From Cytophagales bacterium (GTDB taxonomy: Bacteria > Bacteroidota > Bacteroidia > Cytophagales > Cyclobacteriaceae): 64,000 nucleotides of DNA. The DNA lies in assembly GCA_017303805.1 (NCBI GenBank), contig JAFLBQ010000003.1, positions 296,821 to 360,820 on the forward strand, written 5' to 3'. Positions 60,329 to 64,000 of the stretch are shown piece after piece (the stretch's first letter is position 1; each line of letters begins with the position of its first letter). A program made the position numbers and the translations under genes. Below the pieces are notes generated by a model that was given only the letters and a program-made list of their open reading frames with translations, was not told the DNA's origin and searched no databases.

Positions 60329-62326
60329 ATGAAATTTCAGCGCAAAAAACTTTCAGATGCTACACTGCTTCAATTGTACGAAGCCCTTCTCTTTCCACGC
60401 CTGATAGAAGAAAAAATGCTGGTGCTGCTACGCCAGAATAAAATCAGCAAATGGTTTAGCGGTATCGGGCAGGAGGCTATTTCGGTGGGCATTACCCAAG
60501 CCCTCGAAAAAGACGAATATATTTTACCCATGCATCGCAACCTGGGTGTGTTTACCGGGCGCAACATTCCGTTTGCCAAACTGTTTGCACAATGGCAAGG
60601 CACCGCTTCCGGCTTTACCAAGGGGCGCGATCGCTCGTTTCACTTTGGCAGCAACGAACATCATATCGTAGGTATGATCTCACACCTCGGCCCGCAAAAC
60701 GGAGTAGCCGATGGCATTGCGCTGGCCTCGTTGCTTAACAAAGAGAAAAAAATTACGGTAGTTTTTAATGGTGATGGCGGCACCAGTGAAGGGGATTTTC
60801 ATGAAGCAATTAATGTGGCGGCCGTCTGGAACCTACCCGTAATTTTTGTAATCGAAAACAATGGCTACGGACTTTCCACGCCCAGCAACGAACAGTTTAA
60901 ATGCAAGCAGTTTATTGACAAAGCTATTGGGTATGGAATAGAAGGCGTGCAAGTTGATGGCAATAACGTGTTGGAGGTTTACACGACTGTAAAATCGATT
61001 GCCGAAAAGATGCGCGTAAAACCACAACCTGTTTTGTTAGAGTGCCTCACCTTTAGAATGCGCGGGCACGAAGAAGCCTCGGGCACGAAATACGTTCCTA
61101 AAAAACTGATGGACGAGTGGGCTAAAAAAGATCCGCTCGCCAATTATGAAAGCTTTTTAGTAGATGAAAACCTGCTCGATCAAAAACAGGTGGATGCAAT
61201 TCGTAAAAAATTAAAAAAAGAAATTGAAGCCGGTTTGGCGGAAGCTCTTCAGGAAACCTTACCCACACCCGATACTGAATTGGAGTTAAACGATGTCTAT
61301 GCTCCCTTCAATCAAACCGTTACTCCTCCCCGCTCCACAGCAGAGGGGCCGGGGGTGAGGTTGTCCGAAAAAAGATTTATTGATGCCATTAGCGATGCCC
61401 TGCGCCAAAGTATGGAACGCCACAACAACCTTGTACTAATGGGGCAAGACATTGCCGACTATGGTGGCGTATTTAAGATTACCGAAGGCTTTGTAGAGAA
61501 GTTTGGCAAAGACCGCGTGCGCAACACACCCTTGTGCGAGTCGGCCATACTTGGTGCCGGCCTGGGCTTGTCTATAAAAGGAATGAAGGCTATGGTAGAA
61601 ATGCAGTTTGCAGATTTTGTGTCGGAAGGGATAACGCAAATTGTAAACAATCTTGCCAAAGCCCATTGGCGTTGGGGCCAGCCGGCCGATGTAGTGGTAC
61701 GCATGCCTACGGGTGCCGGTACTGCTGCCGGCCCGTTTCACTCACAAAGCAATGAGGCCTGGTTCTTTCACACGCCAGGCTTAAAGATTGTGTATCCATC
61801 CAACCCTTTCGATGCGAAAGGATTGTTGTGCGCTGCCCTCGAAGACCCTAACCCTTATCTCTACTTCGAACACAAAGCACTTTACCGATCTATTAAAGAT
61901 CAAATTCCGGATGACTACTATACCATCGAAATTGGTAAAGCAAAATTAGTAAGCGAAGGCAACGATCTCTCCATCATTACCTACGGCATGGGCGTGCATT
62001 GGGCACACGAAATTCTTCAGCAACTACCCAATGTGTCGGCCGATGTACTTGACCTGCGCACCTTACTTCCGTGGGATAAGGAGGCGGTAGTGGAAACAGT
62101 AAAGAAAACCCACCGGGTGTTGGTTTTGCACGAAGACACGTTAGCCGGTGGCATTGGTGCCGAGATAGCCGCGTGGATTGGTGAACATGTATTTCAATAC
62201 CTGGACGCGCCCGTTATGCGCGAAGCCAGCCTGGATACTCCCGTTCCCTTTGCAGCAACATTAGAACAGAATTTTTTGCCGAAGGGTCGGTTAAAAGCAA
62301 GAATAGAATCGCTTTTGAAATTCTAA
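60329..62326 (+). CDS. 2-oxoacid dehydrogenase E1, fused alpha and beta subunits
   Basis: 665 residues. The N-terminal half is E1 alpha with the thiamine-diphosphate motif from GDGGTSEGDFHEA to ENNGYGLS; the C-terminal half is E1 beta with GQDIADYGGVFKITEGF, CESAILGAGLGLS, MQFADF and HSQSNEAWFFHTPGLK. This is the decarboxylating component of a branched-chain or related 2-oxoacid dehydrogenase; the alpha-beta fusion is common in Bacteroidota. The linker (about 330-345, PPRSTAEGPGVR) is encoded by a GC-rich palindromic repeat. E2 and E3 genes are not in view. Confidence 0.93.
   Translation: MKFQRKKLSDATLLQLYEALLFPRLIEEKMLVLLRQNKISKWFSGIGQEAISVGITQALEKDEYILPMHRNLGVFTGRNIPFAKLFAQWQGTASGFTKGRDRSFHFGSNEHHIVGMISHLGPQNGVADGIALASLLNKEKKITVVFNGDGGTSEGDFHEAINVAAVWNLPVIFVIENNGYGLSTPSNEQFKCKQFIDKAIGYGIEGVQVDGNNVLEVYTTVKSIAEKMRVKPQPVLLECLTFRMRGHEEASGTKYVPKKLMDEWAKKDPLANYESFLVDENLLDQKQVDAIRKKLKKEIEAGLAEALQETLPTPDTELELNDVYAPFNQTVTPPRSTAEGPGVRLSEKRFIDAISDALRQSMERHNNLVLMGQDIADYGGVFKITEGFVEKFGKDRVRNTPLCESAILGAGLGLSIKGMKAMVEMQFADFVSEGITQIVNNLAKAHWRWGQPADVVVRMPTGAGTAAGPFHSQSNEAWFFHTPGLKIVYPSNPFDAKGLLCAALEDPNPYLYFEHKALYRSIKDQIPDDYYTIEIGKAKLVSEGNDLSIITYGMGVHWAHEILQQLPNVSADVLDLRTLLPWDKEAVVETVKKTHRVLVLHEDTLAGGIGAEIAAWIGEHVFQYLDAPVMREASLDTPVPFAATLEQNFLPKGRLKARIESLLKF
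61323..61363 (+). repeat. GC-rich palindromic repeat forming the E1 linker
   Basis: CTCCTCCCCGCTCC, then ACAGCAG and AGGGGCCGGGGGTGAGG: an imperfect C-rich / G-rich inverted repeat. The GGGGGTGAGGT ending is, from memory, a widespread dispersed element in Bacteroidota and other bacteria. Here it is translated in frame between the two fused E1 domains. Confidence 0.55.
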
Positions 62327-62400
62327 CCGGCACCCCACGTTACCTAATTAAAACCAAGTGTAAATACCTTTCCTTATCTTAGCCTGTTTATTTTCCAATT

Positions 62401-64000
62401 TTGAAGCTCGGTGTTGCTAAAGCCAGATCAGTACAAGGGTTAATCCTTACGGGGTTAGTTTCCCTCTTTTGCCTTTTGGCCAGCCAAACCCTTGCACAGG
62501 ATAAACGGCCCATCAATAACAAATCCACCATTCGGCAAACCAAAGCCAAGTCGGTTAAGCACAAGGAAAAAGCAACCACCAAAGATTTAGCGGGCTATAA
62601 ACTTCGCACAGCCAATCAATCCACAGCCAAACGAGCCGTGCATTCTTCTACCTCGCCCTACAAAGCCACGCGCAGGGCTGGCGATCAGGCCGGTAAACCT
62701 ATTGGCGGCCGGCCGGCCGGCATTCGTTCGCGCACAGCCGAAGCCGGACGCGCCAACATCTATCCGCAAAAAGGTCCGTTTGTCAATCATAATTCAAAAT
62801 CGCCCGAGCGCGCCTATAATAACCGGCAACAACTTTCGCGCTTGGCGCGATTGCAGACCCGGCACGATCCACCCGGTAGTAAAAAACGCATAACCCCCCG
62901 GTCTAATTCGCAAGCGTACGTTACCCGCGGAAGAAAAAATGTGTATTGGGGAAAGTACTCTAAAGGCGAGCGGGCTTTTACTACCGATCTGGCCGGCAGA
63001 CCGCTGCGCACTAAAAACTTCAGAACTCCGGCCAACCCGCTTATGAAAGCCGGAAATCCTTACTATGGCCGCAAAGACCGGGGCGACAGGGCCTATAAGG
63101 GCACATTCCGGTCAGGCTATGCTACAGCCAGCAAGCGGGGTGAGCAAGCCTGGCGGGGCGATATTTCGGGGCAACCCATACGCAGAAGTGCGGGCCGGCC
63201 TAACCAGGTTGCCGGGCAACGGGGCGATAGCCCACGGATAAAGCCGGGCTTTAGCGCGCGCTTACTCAAGAAAGATGTTGGCCGGATAAGCGGCATAAAA
63301 TCCAAAAAAGGTGGGGGCTCGGTAACCGGCTTGTTTCAGTCAAACAAACCACTGCCGCCACGGCAACCGGGCGATGGTGGTCAATTTATGAAGCGCGACT
63401 TTGCCCGCTTAAAAGGTATAAAACCTCAGAAAGGGGGCGGTTCGGTAACCGGGAAAATTCAATCCAACACGCCCTTGCCTCCGCGCCAGCCCGGCAGTGG
63501 TGCCAATTATATGAAGCGCGACTTTGCCCGCCTTAAGGGAATTAAACCCAACAAAGGCGGAGGTTCTGTTACTGGCAAGTACAATTCTAATCAACCGCTT
63601 ACACCGCGTGCACCCGGTGTGGGTGCTAATTTTATCCGCAGAGATTTAAATCGCCTGCAAGGTGTAAAGCCTGTGAAAGGCGGTGGTAGTATCAGTGGCT
63701 TGCGCAGAAACAATAACAATATGCCTATAGCTGTCCGGCAGCCGGTAGATCAACGCGCAGCACGCTTTCAGGTTAACTATAAAGGCTTCATTCCTCAAAA
63801 CAGAGCCAGCAGAAATTTTAGTCAGGAAGGGCTGAGCTACACTGGCAACATCAAATCTGCACGCCCTCAAAAGGGTGGCGGCAGTGTAAGCGGTACGCTA
63901 TGGAATAATAAAGGGCAGCCCTTGCCTCCCAAATATTCTGCCGGTGCGCCCGCAAAATTTCAAGGCAATCTGCAACAAGGGCCCAAGCAATTAAGCCGCT
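62401..64000 (+). CDS. Large secreted basic repeat protein (3' end outside window)
   Basis: An open frame of 533 codons continues past the window end. The TTG start at 62401 is followed by a signal peptide (GLILTGLVSLFCLLASQTLAQ); the in-frame stop upstream at 62380 leaves no ATG. The mature protein is highly basic and glycine-rich. From residue about 280 it consists of units of about 43 residues with the core KGGGSVTG or KGGGSVSG, then PLPPRQPG and FARLKGIKP; earlier parts have weaker Y/W-x-G-x units. No known domain recognised. Promoter and function are unclear; likely a surface or cell-envelope protein. Confidence 0.75.
   Translation, partial: MKLGVAKARSVQGLILTGLVSLFCLLASQTLAQDKRPINNKSTIRQTKAKSVKHKEKATTKDLAGYKLRTANQSTAKRAVHSSTSPYKATRRAGDQAGKPIGGRPAGIRSRTAEAGRANIYPQKGPFVNHNSKSPERAYNNRQQLSRLARLQTRHDPPGSKKRITPRSNSQAYVTRGRKNVYWGKYSKGERAFTTDLAGRPLRTKNFRTPANPLMKAGNPYYGRKDRGDRAYKGTFRSGYATASKRGEQAWRGDISGQPIRRSAGRPNQVAGQRGDSPRIKPGFSARLLKKDVGRISGIKSKKGGGSVTGLFQSNKPLPPRQPGDGGQFMKRDFARLKGIKPQKGGGSVTGKIQSNTPLPPRQPGSGANYMKRDFARLKGIKPNKGGGSVTGKYNSNQPLTPRAPGVGANFIRRDLNRLQGVKPVKGGGSISGLRRNNNNMPIAVRQPVDQRAARFQVNYKGFIPQNRASRNFSQEGLSYTGNIKSARPQKGGGSVSGTLWNNKGQPLPPKYSAGAPAKFQGNLQQGPKQLSR

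Noticed and set aside
62388-63870. Several minus-strand frames opposite the repeat protein
   Set aside because: They are shadows of the long open plus-strand frame with signal peptide and repeats.
1-64000. CRISPR arrays, rRNA, tRNA, prophage and transposase genes
   Set aside because: Looked for by repeat spacing, conserved RNA segments and recognisable proteins; none seen.

Overview
The window looks like a chromosome segment of a free-living member of the Bacteroidota, most likely order Cytophagales. The support is: promoter boxes of the Bacteroidota type (TAnnTTTG, sometimes with TTTG about 20 bases upstream) before many starts, very short leaders and few Shine-Dalgarno sequences; frequent TTG and GTG starts; a type IX secretion sorting domain on a VCBS/FG-GAP protein; the phylum-typical families DUF4295, DUF4230, DUF6048, DUF6452 and DKNYY; bacillithiol synthesis (bshC); a Na+-NQR subunit F; and the L28-L33-DUF4295-ftsY block. 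No rRNA, tRNA, CRISPR array, insertion sequence or prophage was seen.

Layout. 1-6.9 kb: end of an unrecognised gene, nqrF, an arginase-superfamily (formimidoylglutamase-like) protein, an Nramp-like transporter, DoxX, a terminated small transcript, rtcB and a TPR protein. 7-19.1 kb: DKNYY-repeat protein, exported HisC-like aminotransferase, a minus-strand unit msrC / membrane MutS-like ATPase / two unknowns, DUF4230, a long PLP enzyme, lspA and ileS. 19.2-24.1 kb: Uma2 protein, HAE3-type RND permease, Gdx-type SMR exporter, dgt. 24.1-25.8 kb is the only clearly accessory, AT-richer patch: a frameshifted PIN toxin gene with an intact antitoxin-like gene, a REP-like hairpin and a RibD-C/DHFR-like gene. 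25.8-36.9 kb: glyS operon, two membrane histidine kinases (one split by a frameshift), universal stress protein plus Kef-type antiporter, and a minus-strand murF operon with a GH172 protein. 37-43 kb: T9SS cargo, HAD phosphatase, and a NarL-type sensor kinase / membrane protein / response regulator unit. 43.1-50.5 kb: rpmB-rpmG-DUF4295, ftsY, a Cys-rich lipoprotein, DUF6452-DUF6048, rimO, bshC and the folate cyclo-ligase. 50.5-64 kb: EamA permease, agmatine deiminase and N-carbamoylputrescine amidase (agmatine to putrescine), two more histidine kinases of the same family, mnmD-ispF, M16 protease, CPA1 antiporter (frameshifted at its 3' end), a fused 2-oxoacid dehydrogenase E1, and a long secreted repeat protein that runs off the window.

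Most gene content is core metabolism and translation. Three themes stand out. First, several short degenerate arrays with a strict 7-nucleotide period (after rtcB, inside ileS, upstream of ileS, between the two agmatine genes); the motif differs at each site, two arrays turn into inverted repeats, and one is translated in frame inside ileS. A related GC-rich palindromic repeat forms the linker of the fused E1. Second, four membrane histidine kinases share one architecture and none has an adjacent response regulator. Third, three genes are interrupted by single-base changes (PIN toxin, histidine kinase, antiporter). The unknown repeat protein at 62.4-64 kb, the small terminated transcript before rtcB and the Cys-rich lipoprotein are the best candidates for undescribed biology.
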